64,000 bases of DNA from Lutibacter maritimus (GTDB lineage: Bacteria > Bacteroidota > Bacteroidia > Flavobacteriales > Flavobacteriaceae): positions 294,089 through 358,088 of the forward strand of contig NZ_FOZP01000004.1 of assembly GCF_900116115.1 (NCBI RefSeq), written 5' to 3'. Below the pieces are notes generated by a model that saw only the letters and a program-made list of their open reading frames with translations, had not been told where the DNA came from and did no database searches. Below are positions 7,497-16,865 of this stretch, piece by piece (position 1 is the first letter of the stretch; each line of letters starts with the position of its first letter). The position numbers were made by a program, and so were the translations under genes.

Positions 7497-8507
7497 TTAA
7501 TTAACTGGAATATAAATTTCTGTAATCCATTTAGCCGGATTGGATGTGTTTTCTGGTCCTACTTTGTAAATTTCAAAAGGCTCAGCATTTTCTGTTGCAA
7601 TTAATCCTGCATCTGAAATTGCCTTGCTAGCAGCAATCCAAGCTTCATTTGAAAATTTATAATCACCTATAAATTCGGTTTTAAACGTTTTTACAGGCTC
7701 TTGAAATCCTGTTAAAATATTCCCAGTAGTTATAATTCTTACGTTTACAGGAAAACAAGCAGAAAACATAACTGTTTTATTTTCTTCATCCCATTTATGG
7801 TATAAAACAAAAGGATTTCCATACTTTTCTATAGTATTTTCATCCATAAAATTAGAAACATTTGCCATCATTTCTCTCATGTTATCATTAAATAAATCCA
7901 TTTTACACGATGTTGTTTGATATAAATAAAAACCGCCGCCATAATCAACTATACCTTTAAAATTAAAGCTATGTTTTTCCATTTCTTTTGTTAAATATTG
8001 ATCTAATAACTCCAAACCTCTGTTATACATCGGAGTCATATTTTTTTCTATTCCACCTTTAAAAAGCCAATATAATTTTTCACTAAAACTATTTTTACCA
8101 CGCATTCCCCACGTTACTTCAGTACCATTTTCAACTGCATTAAATTTCCAATAAACCTCTGGGGCACTTCCTGAACCAAAATCTATTTGTTGAATAATTT
8201 CTTTATTTGGTATTATTGAAATAGTTTTCATTGAACCACTTCCTTCTGCTCCAGTCCAAGAATATGACGCTCCAACTCCCGAAGTTATTTCAGGATACGA
8301 TGCAACAATTGAACTATCCATTTCTAACCAAGGCCCCCAATTATTCCAGTTTTTATAATCGTTTATTTCATTAAAAACCATCTCAATAGGCACTTTTATT
8401 GTACGTGTACTTTTAGTATTGTAATCTGCTTTTAAAGTAGCTATATAAATAGACCCTCCAATTATAAAAATTAACAAAAAAAGTACTATATATTTTAAAG
8501 CTCTCAT
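7497..8507 (-). CDS. SRPBCC protein with GyrI-like effector-binding C-terminus
   Basis: The product begins MRALKYIVLFLLIF, with one N-terminal membrane anchor (about 5-24). Residues about 30-150 look like a START/SRPBCC (polyketide-cyclase-like) domain with the typical INDYKNWNNWGPW and TEVTWGMRG. Residues about 180-335 resemble a GyrI/AraC-effector-binding domain. This two-domain arrangement is common in Bacteroidota and has no established function; a ligand-binding or lipid-binding role at the membrane is an inference. A second ATG three codons upstream (8516) is possible, and I prefer 8507 because the signal anchor starts there. It is divergent from the M49 peptidase gene. Confidence 0.75.
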   Translation of the reverse strand: MRALKYIVLFLLIFIIGGSIYIATLKADYNTKSTRTIKVPIEMVFNEINDYKNWNNWGPWLEMDSSIVASYPEITSGVGASYSWTGAEGSGSMKTISIIPNKEIIQQIDFGSGSAPEVYWKFNAVENGTEVTWGMRGKNSFSEKLYWLFKGGIEKNMTPMYNRGLELLDQYLTKEMEKHSFNFKGIVDYGGGFYLYQTTSCKMDLFNDNMREMMANVSNFMDENTIEKYGNPFVLYHKWDEENKTVMFSACFPVNVRIITTGNILTGFQEPVKTFKTEFIGDYKFSNEAWIAASKAISDAGLIATENAEPFEIYKVGPENTSNPAKWITEIYIPVN

Positions 8508-8596
8508 AATTATCATATTAGTTTTTAGCTTAGCTAAATTAATAAATTAATCGGTGAAATTTTAGTAAATTTGGAGTTCAATCAAATTTTAATAAT

Positions 8597-10615
8597 ATGA
8601 AAATTAAATATTTAGTGTTTTCGATACTATTTGTGTCGATTTTATTTTCTTGTAAAAAGGAAAAAGAAGCAATTGTTGAAGAACCATTTCAGTATGAAGT
8701 AGAACAATTTGCAGATGTAAAAATTCTTCGTTATCAAATTCCTGGTTTTGAAAACCTTACTTTAAATCAAAAAAAATTGGTGTATTATTTATCTCAAGCC
8801 GGAATGGAAGGAAGAGATATTATGTACGATCAAAATTACCGTCACAATTTAAAAATAAGACGCGCTTTAGAAAATGTGTATCAAAATTTTAAAGGAGATA
8901 AAACTTCAGAAAACTGGAAAAATTTCGAAATTTATTTAAAAAGAATCTGGTTTTCAAACGGAATTCATCATCATTATTCTAACGACAAATTTATTCCAGA
9001 ATTTACAAAAGAATATTTTGATAGCCTATTAAAAGAAACAAATACAGAACTTTTAGGTGAAGCGTATGATGTTATTTTTAATGATGCTGACGCTAAAAAA
9101 GTAAACTTAGATGAAAGCAAAGGTTTATTAGAAGGTTCTGCAATTAATTTTTATTCGCCAAATGTTACTGCTGCGGATGTTGATGCTTTTTATGCAACTA
9201 AAATTGATGAAAATAATGCAACACCTGTTGAATTTGGTTTAAACTCTAAATTGATTAAAAATGACGACGGTACTTTAGAAGAAAAAGTGTGGAAAGTTGG
9301 TGGAATGTACAGTGCATCTATTGAAAAAATAGTGTTTTGGTTAGAAAAAGCTGTTGAAGTTGCTGAAAATGAAAAACAAGCTGAAGCCTTAAAATTATTA
9401 ATAAAATATTACCAAACTGGCGATTTAAAAACTTGGGACGACTATAATATTGCCTGGGCTACTAGCACCGATGGTGATATTGATTATATCAATGGATTTA
9501 TTGAAGTTTATAACGATCCGAAAGCATATAGGGGCTCTTACGAAACAGTGGTGCAAATCAAAGATTTTGATATGTCTAAAAAAATGGCAGTTTTATCGGA
9601 AAACGCACAATGGTTTGAAGATAATTCAACATTGTTACCAGAACATAAAAAGAAAAATGTTGTTGGAGTTTCATACAAAACTGTAAATGTAGCTTCTGAA
9701 TCTGGAGATTCTTCACCTTCAACACCAATTGGAGTGAACCTACCAAATAGCAACTGGATTCGTCAACAACATGGTTCTAAATCTGTTTCTTTAGGTAATA
9801 TTATTGAAGCATACAACCAAGCTGGTGGAACTGATAAATTAAAAGAATTTGCTTTTGATGAAGCTGAAATTGCTGCTGAAATTGAATACGGACAAACGGC
9901 TGATAAATTACACACATCTTTACATGAAGTTATTGGTCACGCAAGCGGACAATTAAATGAAGGTATTGGACAACCAAAAGAAACTTTGAAAAATTATGCT
10001 TCAACTTTAGAAGAAGCGCGTGCTGATTTAGTTGGTTTGTATTATTTACCTGACGCAAAATTAGTTGAAATGAAAATTTCTCCAAATGCAGAAGGAATTG
10101 GAAAAGCAGCGTATGATGGTTACATTAGAAATGGTTTATTAACTCAATTAGTTCGTTTAAATTTAGGTGACGATATTGAAGAAGCACATATGAGAAACCG
10201 TCAATTAGTTGCTGCTTGGGCTTTTGAAAAAGGACAACCTGAAAATGTAATTGAAAAAGTTGTAAAGGATAATAAAACGTATTTTGTTATTAGAGATTAC
10301 GCTAAATTAAGAGTTTTATTTGGCGATTTATTGCGTGAAATTCAACGTATAAAATCTGAAGGAGATTTTGAAGCTGGAAAAGCGTTGATTGAAACCTACG
10401 GAGTAAAAGTAGATCAAGCAATTCATAAAGAAGTTTTAGATAGAAATGCGAAATTTAAATCGGCTCCTTATAGTGGTTTTGTAAACCCAGTTTTAACTCC
10501 TGTAACTGACGCTGACGGAAATATTACTGATATTAAAGTAGTGCAACCAACTGATTTTGTTGAACAAATGTTAGATTATGCACAAAGATTTACAACGCTT
10601 CCAAACGAAAATTAA
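8597..10615 (+). CDS. Peptidase family M49 (dipeptidyl-peptidase III-like) lipoprotein
   Basis: A 672-residue zinc peptidase exported as a lipoprotein, with hydrophobic residues 4-17 and lipobox Cys19 (ILFSC). The M49 zinc motif HEVIGH is at 443-448 and the third ligand plus neighbours are in EEARAD at 472-477. Length matches dipeptidyl-peptidase III. Such Bacteroidota proteins are sometimes labelled dihydrofolate reductase in databases, which the sequence does not support. The likely role is removal of dipeptides from peptides in the periplasm or at the cell surface. A -7 element TAAATTTG is at 8566-8573. A terminator follows the stop. Confidence 0.92.
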   Translation: MKIKYLVFSILFVSILFSCKKEKEAIVEEPFQYEVEQFADVKILRYQIPGFENLTLNQKKLVYYLSQAGMEGRDIMYDQNYRHNLKIRRALENVYQNFKGDKTSENWKNFEIYLKRIWFSNGIHHHYSNDKFIPEFTKEYFDSLLKETNTELLGEAYDVIFNDADAKKVNLDESKGLLEGSAINFYSPNVTAADVDAFYATKIDENNATPVEFGLNSKLIKNDDGTLEEKVWKVGGMYSASIEKIVFWLEKAVEVAENEKQAEALKLLIKYYQTGDLKTWDDYNIAWATSTDGDIDYINGFIEVYNDPKAYRGSYETVVQIKDFDMSKKMAVLSENAQWFEDNSTLLPEHKKKNVVGVSYKTVNVASESGDSSPSTPIGVNLPNSNWIRQQHGSKSVSLGNIIEAYNQAGGTDKLKEFAFDEAEIAAEIEYGQTADKLHTSLHEVIGHASGQLNEGIGQPKETLKNYASTLEEARADLVGLYYLPDAKLVEMKISPNAEGIGKAAYDGYIRNGLLTQLVRLNLGDDIEEAHMRNRQLVAAWAFEKGQPENVIEKVVKDNKTYFVIRDYAKLRVLFGDLLREIQRIKSEGDFEAGKALIETYGVKVDQAIHKEVLDRNAKFKSAPYSGFVNPVLTPVTDADGNITDIKVVQPTDFVEQMLDYAQRFTTLPNEN

Positions 10616-10637
10616 AAAATAGAATTTATCAATTTTT

Positions 10638-10677
10638 AAAATCCGTTTCAATTCTTTTTGAAGCGGATTTTTTTTTA
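10638..10677 (+). terminator. Terminator after the M49 peptidase gene
   Basis: AAATCCG-TTTCA and TGAA-CGGATTT pair around a T-rich loop and a run of nine T follows. The T tract overlaps the stop codon of the convergent small membrane gene. Confidence 0.82.
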
Positions 10678-10860
10678 GTGTAATGAAAAGGTTATTAACG
10701 TAAAAATGGCAATAATTAAAAACATTGCAATAATAACTATAAAGCTGTTTTTATAATACTTTTTATGAATTTTAATATCCTTTCTATAACTCCAAATCAT
10801 TGCAATTGTAAAAGCAATTACAAATAAACCTGCAAAAATAAGTTGTCCTTTGCTAAACAT
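10675..10860 (-). CDS. Small two-helix membrane protein
   Basis: A 61-residue protein with hydrophobic segments at about 6-23 and 40-58 separated by a basic cytoplasmic loop (YRKDIKIHKKYYKN). I do not recognise a domain. The positive-inside pattern and clean hydrophobic stretches suggest a genuine inner membrane protein and not a chance ORF. It is convergent with the M49 gene and divergent from the SDR gene, with a 42-nt shared upstream region. Function unknown. Confidence 0.6.
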   Translation of the reverse strand: MFSKGQLIFAGLFVIAFTIAMIWSYRKDIKIHKKYYKNSFIVIIAMFLIIAIFTLITFSLH

Positions 10861-10902
10861 TTTTATTGTGTATATTTACAGTAAAAGTACAAATTTTTTG
10901 TT

Positions 10903-11619
10903 ATGAAAAGAGCATTAATTATAGGAGCTTCTTCTGGAATTGGAAAAGAATTAGCTAAAGTTTTAGTAACTAAAGGTTATAACGTTATTATCACAGGAAG
11001 AAGACGTACTTTATTAGAAGAAATAAAAAAATCAAATCCAGAAAATTACATAGTTAAAGAACAGGATGTTACTAATTTAGAAGGAAACATTCAGTTTTTT
11101 AACGAATTAAAAACTCAATTTAAACATATAGATTTAATAGTGTATAGCTCAGGAATTGGTGACGCTAACTACACATTAAATTGGGAACAAGAAAATAATG
11201 TTATTCAAACAAATGTAGTTGCGGCAACTCAAATTTATGGATTAGCCTATAATTTTTTCAGAAAGCAAGGTTATGGTCATTTGGTAGGTATTTCATCTAT
11301 CGCATCAATAAGAGGAAACAGACACGCACCTTGCTATTTTGCCTCTAAAGCATTTCAAGCTAATTATTTAGAATCCTTATACATGAAGGGCAAAAGAAGT
11401 AAAGCTAAAATTATGGTTACCGATATTCAGCCAGGTTTTGTGGATACAGCAATGGCATTGGGCGAAACTTTTTGGATGGCTTCGGTAAATAAAGCAACAA
11501 CACAAATTTATTCGGCAATAAAAAAGAAAAAAAGAAAAGCATATATTACTAAAAGATGGGCTTTAATAGCTTGGGTTTTAAAATTTGCACCAACATCATT
11601 ACTCTATAAATTTTCTTAG
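10903..11619 (+). CDS. SDR family oxidoreductase
   Basis: A 238-residue short-chain dehydrogenase/reductase. The cofactor motif GASSGIGKE is at 8-16, an RRR basic patch near 33-35 suggests NADP(H), the catalytic Ser is at about 132 (GISSIAS), and YFASK supplies Tyr145 and Lys149. The usual NAG motif is replaced by YSSGIG at 81-86. Substrate unknown. It is followed after 33 nt by a pyrophosphohydrolase-like gene on the same strand, with which it may be cotranscribed. Confidence 0.9.
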   Translation: MKRALIIGASSGIGKELAKVLVTKGYNVIITGRRRTLLEEIKKSNPENYIVKEQDVTNLEGNIQFFNELKTQFKHIDLIVYSSGIGDANYTLNWEQENNVIQTNVVAATQIYGLAYNFFRKQGYGHLVGISSIASIRGNRHAPCYFASKAFQANYLESLYMKGKRSKAKIMVTDIQPGFVDTAMALGETFWMASVNKATTQIYSAIKKKKRKAYITKRWALIAWVLKFAPTSLLYKFS

Positions 11620-11652
11620 AAAAAAAATCTACTCACAAAAAATATAATTTAA

Positions 11653-12039
11653 ATGAAGAATAAAATAAAAGCTGTACAAGAATTTCATGAAGCGTTTGGT
11701 TTAGGAGTTCAACAAAAACCAATTGCAAATTTGGATGAAAACAAACTTCAATTGCGGTTTGATTTAATGGCTGAAGAAAATGAGGAATACCTTGAAGCTG
11801 CTAAAAATAATGATATTGTTGAAGTTGCCGATGCTTTGGGTGATATGTTGTATATTTTATGTGGAACAATTTTGGAGCACGGAATGCAACATAAAATTGA
11901 AGCGGTTTTTAATGAAATTCAACGTAGCAATATGAGCAAACTAGGTGCAGACGGAAAACCTATTTATAGAGAAGACGGAAAAGTAATGAAAGGCCCAAAT
12001 TATTTTAAACCTAATATTTCTGATATTATTTATAAATAA
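11653..12039 (+). CDS. MazG/PRA-PH-like nucleotide pyrophosphohydrolase
   Basis: A 128-residue all-alpha NTP pyrophosphohydrolase-like protein. The metal-binding signature is spread over RFDLMAEENEEYLEAAKNNDIVEVADALGD-type segments: EENEE near 38-42 and EVADALGD near 56-63. It probably hydrolyses a (modified) nucleotide to the monophosphate. Family members of this length are often called phosphoribosyl-ATP pyrophosphohydrolase-like, but it is not HisE, which sits in his operons. It converges tail to tail with nadB with only 10 nt between stops. Confidence 0.8.
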   Translation: MKNKIKAVQEFHEAFGLGVQQKPIANLDENKLQLRFDLMAEENEEYLEAAKNNDIVEVADALGDMLYILCGTILEHGMQHKIEAVFNEIQRSNMSKLGADGKPIYREDGKVMKGPNYFKPNISDIIYK

Positions 12040-12049
12040 TAAAAATGTA

Positions 12050-13633
12050 TTACAGAAAATCTATATTGTAAAATCCTCCTCTATTTTCTTTCCTAAATTT
12101 TGAAAATTGAGTAATTAAATATGCTGTTGTAATTAAATTACGAAGTTCACATAAATCTACTGAAAGTTCAGAGTGATCGTATAATCGTTTGTTATCTTCA
12201 TATAAAACGCGCAATTTTCTTTCTGCTCTTAATAAACGTTCATCAGAACGAACAATTCCAACATAATTGCTCATAATAGTTTTTACTTCATTTCTATCGT
12301 GAGTAATTAATACTTTTTCCATATTTTTTACAACACCGCTATCATTCCATACTGGTACGCTTGTAGGTGCTTTAATTTTAGAAAATCGTTTTGATAAATT
12401 TTCAACTGCTCTATGAGAAAACACAAGACCTTCTAATAATGAGTTGGAAGCCAATCTATTTGCGCCATGAAGCCCTGTTCTGGTTACTTCACCACAAGCA
12501 TATAAATTTTTAATAGAAGTTTTTGCTTTTTTATTCACGTTTACACCTCCACAAATGTAATGTTGCGCTGGACAAACCGGAATAAAATCCTTTCTTACAT
12601 CAATTCCTAAACTTTTACACTTTTCAGTAATATTAGGAAAATGTTTTTTAAAAGCCTTATAATCAATATGTGTACAATCTAAATAAACATTTGATGTTCC
12701 ACTTTTTTTAAGTTCACTATCAATAGCTCTTGCAACAATATCTCTTGATGCTAATTCCTCACGTTCATCATATTTATGCATAAAGCGTTCCCCATAATAA
12801 TCTCTTAAAATAGCACCTTCACCTCTTACGGCTTCAGATATTAAAAATGCAGGATATTCTCCAGGGTTGTATAACGCTGTTGGGTGAAATTGTATAAATT
12901 CAACATCAGAAATTTCAGCTTTAGCTCTATACGCCATTGCAATTCCATCACCCGTCGCAATTACTGGATTTGTTGTAGTTACATACACTTGACCGTTTCC
13001 TCCAGTAGCAAGCATTGTTACTTTTGCTGAAAAAGTTTTAACAATGTTTTTCTTTTCATCTAAAACATACGCTCCAAAACAAGTAATTTTTTCTTTTCTT
13101 TTTGTCTCTTGCTTTTTTACTTGGTGCTCAGTAATTAAGTCAATTGCATAATGATACGTTAAAAAATTAATATTTTCAGCTTTCTCAACTTGTTCAATTA
13201 AGGTTCTTTCTATTTCTGCTCCGGTTATATCTTTATGATGTAAAACTCTATCTTGTGAATGTCCACCTTCTCTTCCTAATGAATAATTACCATCTGCGTC
13301 TTTATCAAATTGTGTTCCCCAATTTATTAATTCTTGAAGCCTTTCAGGAGCATCTTTAACTACCATTTTAACTACTTCTTCATCGCAAATTCCATCCCCA
13401 GCAATTAATGTGTCTTTTATGTGTTGTTCAAATGAATCGACTGTTTTATCCCAAACTGTAGAAATTCCACCTTGTGCATACTTTGTATTACACTCGTTTT
13501 TTTCATTTTTAGTAACTATAGTAATTCTCGCATTTTTAAATTTATTTGCAGTTTTTAATGCAAATGATAATCCTGCAATTCCAGACCCTATTACTAAAAA
13601 ATCTGTTTTGTGAATTTTTTTTTCAGCGTTCAT
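12050..13633 (-). CDS. nadB: L-aspartate oxidase
   Basis: A 527-residue flavoprotein that oxidises L-aspartate to iminoaspartate, the first step of de novo NAD synthesis. The N-terminal FAD motif VIGSGIAGLSFAL (14-26) is followed by AQGGIS near 54, HTEGGHSQDR-like REGGHSQDRVLHH near 120, FIQFHPTALY, GGVNVN and GEVTRTGLHGANRLASNSLLEG, which together are diagnostic of NadB within the succinate dehydrogenase flavoprotein family. It lies 7 nt after nadA on the same strand, so the two subunits of quinolinate formation are cotranscribed. Confidence 0.97.
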   Translation of the reverse strand: MNAEKKIHKTDFLVIGSGIAGLSFALKTANKFKNARITIVTKNEKNECNTKYAQGGISTVWDKTVDSFEQHIKDTLIAGDGICDEEVVKMVVKDAPERLQELINWGTQFDKDADGNYSLGREGGHSQDRVLHHKDITGAEIERTLIEQVEKAENINFLTYHYAIDLITEHQVKKQETKRKEKITCFGAYVLDEKKNIVKTFSAKVTMLATGGNGQVYVTTTNPVIATGDGIAMAYRAKAEISDVEFIQFHPTALYNPGEYPAFLISEAVRGEGAILRDYYGERFMHKYDEREELASRDIVARAIDSELKKSGTSNVYLDCTHIDYKAFKKHFPNITEKCKSLGIDVRKDFIPVCPAQHYICGGVNVNKKAKTSIKNLYACGEVTRTGLHGANRLASNSLLEGLVFSHRAVENLSKRFSKIKAPTSVPVWNDSGVVKNMEKVLITHDRNEVKTIMSNYVGIVRSDERLLRAERKLRVLYEDNKRLYDHSELSVDLCELRNLITTAYLITQFSKFRKENRGGFYNIDFL

Positions 13634-13640
13634 TTATTTT

Positions 13641-14636
13641 TTATTTAGATAGCTCTAGCATTCTTTCAATTGAAACTAGCGCTTTTTTGCTTAATTCTTT
13701 ATCTACTTCAACAAAAGGAAGTTCATGTTTTAAGCATAAGTATAATTTTTTCATAGTGTTCATTTTCATATAAAAACATTCACTACAATTACAACTATCG
13801 TCTTCAACAGGTGCAGGAATTAATATTTTATCTGGAGATTCTTGTCGCATTTTATGTAAAATACCTACTTCAGTGGCTACAATAAAAGTTGTTGCTTTAC
13901 TTGTTTTTACATAGTTTAATAATCCTGAAGTTGATCCAACATATTTTGCAACTTTTAATAAGTGTGCTTCAGATTCTGGGTGTGCAATAATTTCGGCTCC
14001 TGGATTTTCAGCATATAACGTTAATATTTTATCAATAGAAAATGCCTCGTGAACCATACAAGCACCATCCCACAATACCATATCTCTTCCGGTTTTTTTA
14101 ACTAACCAAGCTCCCAAATTTCTATCTGGAGCAAAAATAATTGGCTGGTCTTTTGGTATAGAGTTTATAATTTTTTCGGCGTTTGATGAAGTACAAACAA
14201 TATCAGTTAATGCCTTAATTTCTGCCGAAGTATTTACATAAGAAACTACTATATGATTTGGATGTTTCTTTTTGAAAGCTGCAAATTCTGAAGGTGGACA
14301 AGAATCTGCCAAAGAACAACCCGCTTTTAAATCTGGCAATAATACTTTTTTAGTTGGATTTAAAATTTTAGCGGTTTCTGCCATAAAATGTACACCAGCA
14401 AACACAATAATATCAGCGTTTGTAGTGGCTGCTTTTTGTGCCAATGCTAAACTATCTCCTACAAAATCTGCAATATCCTGAATTGCATCTTCTTGATAAT
14501 AATGTGCAAGAATTATTGCATTTTTTTCCTTTCTTAATCTGTTAATTTCCTCAACATAATTTATGTTTTTTGGTGTTTCAACATCTAAGAATCCCTTTTC
14601 CTGTAAGTTTTTTTTAGCTTTTTCAAGTAGTGTCAT
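13641..14636 (-). CDS. nadA: Quinolinate synthase
   Basis: A 331-residue iron-sulfur enzyme that condenses iminoaspartate with dihydroxyacetone phosphate to quinolinate. The three cluster cysteines fall in the expected places: GCSLADSC near 106-113, GACMVHEAF near 200, and [13 protein letters not shown] near 285-295. HYYQ near 45 and PDLKAGC are also conserved. nadC is not in this window. A perfect 11-bp inverted repeat (14673-14701) sits 37 nt upstream and may be a regulatory site. Confidence 0.97.
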   Translation of the reverse strand: MTLLEKAKKNLQEKGFLDVETPKNINYVEEINRLRKEKNAIILAHYYQEDAIQDIADFVGDSLALAQKAATTNADIIVFAGVHFMAETAKILNPTKKVLLPDLKAGCSLADSCPPSEFAAFKKKHPNHIVVSYVNTSAEIKALTDIVCTSSNAEKIINSIPKDQPIIFAPDRNLGAWLVKKTGRDMVLWDGACMVHEAFSIDKILTLYAENPGAEIIAHPESEAHLLKVAKYVGSTSGLLNYVKTSKATTFIVATEVGILHKMRQESPDKILIPAPVEDDSCNCSECFYMKMNTMKKLYLCLKHELPFVEVDKELSKKALVSIERMLELSK

Positions 14637-14672
14637 AAATTATTTTTATTTGATGAGGACAAATAATATGCC

Positions 14673-14701
14673 AAACAATCGGATTATGAGTCCGATTGTT
14701 T
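14673..14701 (-). promoter_or_regulatory. Inverted repeat upstream of nadA
   Basis: AAACAATCGGA and TCCGATTGTTT form a perfect 11-bp inverted repeat with a 7-nt spacer. No T run follows on either strand, so it is a poor terminator. It is 37-65 nt before nadA, and could be an operator or an RNA hairpin in the nadAB leader. I know of no match for it. Confidence 0.45.
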
Positions 14702-14761
14702 AAGCAGGTGCAATTTATAAAAAGTTATAGTTATAGACAAACAATACTTGATTGTTGAGTT

Positions 14762-15814
14762 TTATTGAATTTTATATCTCCAACCAAATTTATCTTCAGC
14801 TAAATTTCTTTGTATATCTGTAATACTTTTTTTAATAAAAGATGCGTAACTATTTTCAACTTTAGGAAGTTCAAATTTTTCGCCTTTATGTGCAAATCCT
14901 AAAATTGGGCTTATTACAGCAGCTGTGCCAGCTCCAAACATTTCAAGTAATTCACCTTTTTTAGCTGCTTCAACTATTTCTGAAACTTTTACTGGTCTAA
15001 CTTCAACTTTAATTCCTTTGTCTTCAGCAAATTGAATGATACTTTTACGAGTAACTCCATCTAAAATACGCTCACTTGTTGGTGCTGTTAATAACGTGTC
15101 ATTTACTCTAAAAAATACGTTCATTGTCCCAGCCTCTTCTAAATATTCGTGGGTAGAAGCATCTGTCCATAAAACTTGTTGGTAACCTTGTTGTGCGGCT
15201 AATTTTGCTGGATAAAATGATGCTGCATAATTTCCAGCAGCTTTTGCATAACCAACTCCACCATTAGCAGAACGGCTATATTTATCAGCAATTTCAACAC
15301 GAACTTCACCTGCATAATATGCTTGAACTGGTGAACAAATAATCATAAACTTATAATTTGTTGACGATGATGCTGAAACACAATTTTCAGTTGCAATTAC
15401 AAATGGACGAATGTATAACGAATTTCCTTCTCCTTTTTGTACCCAATCTTTATCTAATTTTAATAATTCTGTCAATCCTTCAAAGAAATATTCTTTTGGA
15501 AAAGCAGGCATATCCAATCTTTCAGCAGACTTATTAATACGTTCTTGATTTTGATCTGGTCTAAACAACCAAACGTCATTATTATCATCTTTATAAGCTT
15601 TCATTCCTTCAAAAACAGCTTGTCCATAATGAAAAACTTTTGCGGAAGGATCAAATGCAATTGGCTGATATGGTCTAATTTTTGGCGTTTGCCATTGTCC
15701 ATTTTCATAATCACATTCAAACATATGATCTGTAAATATTTGACCAAATTTTAAATTGTTAAAATCAACAGATGATATCTTTGATTTTGTAGTTTTTTCA
15801 ATATGTAAAGCCAT
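14762..15814 (-). CDS. ilvE: Branched-chain amino acid aminotransferase
   Basis: A 350-residue fold-type IV PLP aminotransferase of the larger BCAT subgroup, similar in size to mitochondrial enzymes. Signatures include FEGMKAYKDDNNDVWLFRP near 68-86, RPF at 136, the PLP lysine segment NYAASFYPAKLAAQQG near 192-207, EEAGTMNVFF near 225-234, and GAGTAAVISP near 296-305. It interconverts Leu, Ile and Val with their keto acids. A -7 element TAATTTTG (15838-15845) precedes it by about 25 nt. No branched-chain leader peptide with a terminator was found upstream. Confidence 0.95.
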   Translation of the reverse strand: MALHIEKTTKSKISSVDFNNLKFGQIFTDHMFECDYENGQWQTPKIRPYQPIAFDPSAKVFHYGQAVFEGMKAYKDDNNDVWLFRPDQNQERINKSAERLDMPAFPKEYFFEGLTELLKLDKDWVQKGEGNSLYIRPFVIATENCVSASSSTNYKFMIICSPVQAYYAGEVRVEIADKYSRSANGGVGYAKAAGNYAASFYPAKLAAQQGYQQVLWTDASTHEYLEEAGTMNVFFRVNDTLLTAPTSERILDGVTRKSIIQFAEDKGIKVEVRPVKVSEIVEAAKKGELLEMFGAGTAAVISPILGFAHKGEKFELPKVENSYASFIKKSITDIQRNLAEDKFGWRYKIQ

Positions 15815-16058
15815 AATTCATCTTATTTTAATTTAAACAAAATTACTTAATTTTTTTTATCCGTAATTTTGCTTTGTTGTAAGTGTACTACCTTATTTTT
15901 AATATATTTGGGTAAAAATATTCAATAAAATAATAAGATTAAAATAAAATTACATTATTAGTAGGTTTTAAATCTCTTTTTTTGATTTTAATATAAAAAT
16001 TACATACATAAAAATAATTAAAAACCCTAATAATTAGTTAATTATAAATTTTACACTA

Positions 16059-16721
16059 TTGGAAAGAAAAGTAATAATTACTGACGATGGATCTTCAACA
16101 ATTTATTTAAGTGAATGGAATGAAAATTACCATTCTAAACACGGTGCAATTCAAGAAGCAAAACACGTTTTTATAAAAAGTGGTTTATCACTATTTTCAA
16201 ATGCAGATGTTTCAATTTTAGAAATTGGCTTTGGAACTGGTTTAAATAGTTTTATTACTTTTTTAGAAGCTCCAACATTTAATTTAAAAATTGATTATAT
16301 TGGCGTTGAAGCTTATCCTGTTTCAACTGAAGAAATAAGTTGTTTAAATTATGTAGAACAGTTAGAAGCAAAAGAATTTGAAACTGTTTTTGAGCAAATG
16401 CATCAACAAAATTGGGAAATTAAAAATGAAATTTCTTCTGATTTTTCACTCACCAAAAGGCAACAATTTTTTAATGAAATTGATGATATAAATACATTTA
16501 ATTTAATTTATTTTGATGCTTTTGGAGCGAGAGTTCAACCAGAATTATGGACTGAAGAAATTTTTCAAAAAATGTATAATTCATTAAAAACTGATGGTAT
16601 TTTAGTTACTTACAGCGCTAAAGGTAGCGTTAGAAGAGCCTTGCAAACTGTTGGCTTTTTAGTTGAAAAATTACCAGGCCCTCCAGGAAAAAGAGAAATG
16701 TTACGTGCAACCAAAAAATAA
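16059..16721 (+). CDS. mnmD: tRNA (mnm5s2U34) methyltransferase MnmD
   Basis: A 220-residue SAM-dependent methyltransferase corresponding to the N-terminal half of bifunctional MnmC. The SAM motif LEIGFGTGLNSF is at about 52-63, and the family signature YFDAFGARVQPELWTEEIF at about 151-169. It performs the last methylation in 5-methylaminomethyl-2-thiouridine synthesis at tRNA position 34, and stand-alone MnmD is usual where the MnmC oxidase half is missing. The start is TTG at 16059: an in-frame TAG occurs eight codons upstream with no ATG between. A 44-codon membrane ORF follows after 9 nt. Confidence 0.9.
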   Translation: MERKVIITDDGSSTIYLSEWNENYHSKHGAIQEAKHVFIKSGLSLFSNADVSILEIGFGTGLNSFITFLEAPTFNLKIDYIGVEAYPVSTEEISCLNYVEQLEAKEFETVFEQMHQQNWEIKNEISSDFSLTKRQQFFNEIDDINTFNLIYFDAFGARVQPELWTEEIFQKMYNSLKTDGILVTYSAKGSVRRALQTVGFLVEKLPGPPGKREMLRATKK

Positions 16722-16730
16722 TAAAGCAGT

Positions 16731-16865
16731 ATGGAAAATAGATTTAAAAAACGTAAAAAACCGAATTACAAACGTGGTATAATTTTAGTATTGGCACTTT
16801 TTTTAATATTATACTTATGGCTAAATGCAGAAACTATAATTACTGCTTTGTTTGATAAAAAATAG
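16731..16865 (+). CDS. Small single-helix membrane protein downstream of mnmD
   Basis: A 44-codon ORF beginning ATGGAAAATAG. The N-terminus is strongly basic (about 4-15: RFKKRKKPNYKR), followed by one hydrophobic helix (about 16-31) and a short tail ending LFDKK. The basic-then-hydrophobic layout is typical of a real small membrane protein. It starts 9 nt after the mnmD stop and ends one base before the stop of the convergent glycosyltransferase gene. No domain recognised. Confidence 0.6.
   Translation: MENRFKKRKKPNYKRGIILVLALFLILYLWLNAETIITALFDKK

Noticed and set aside
15950..16030. Short minus-strand ORF with Val/Ile/Leu codons upstream of ilvE, a possible branched-chain leader
   Set aside because: It lies upstream of the likely ilvE promoter (15838-15845) and has no terminator or alternative pairing after it.
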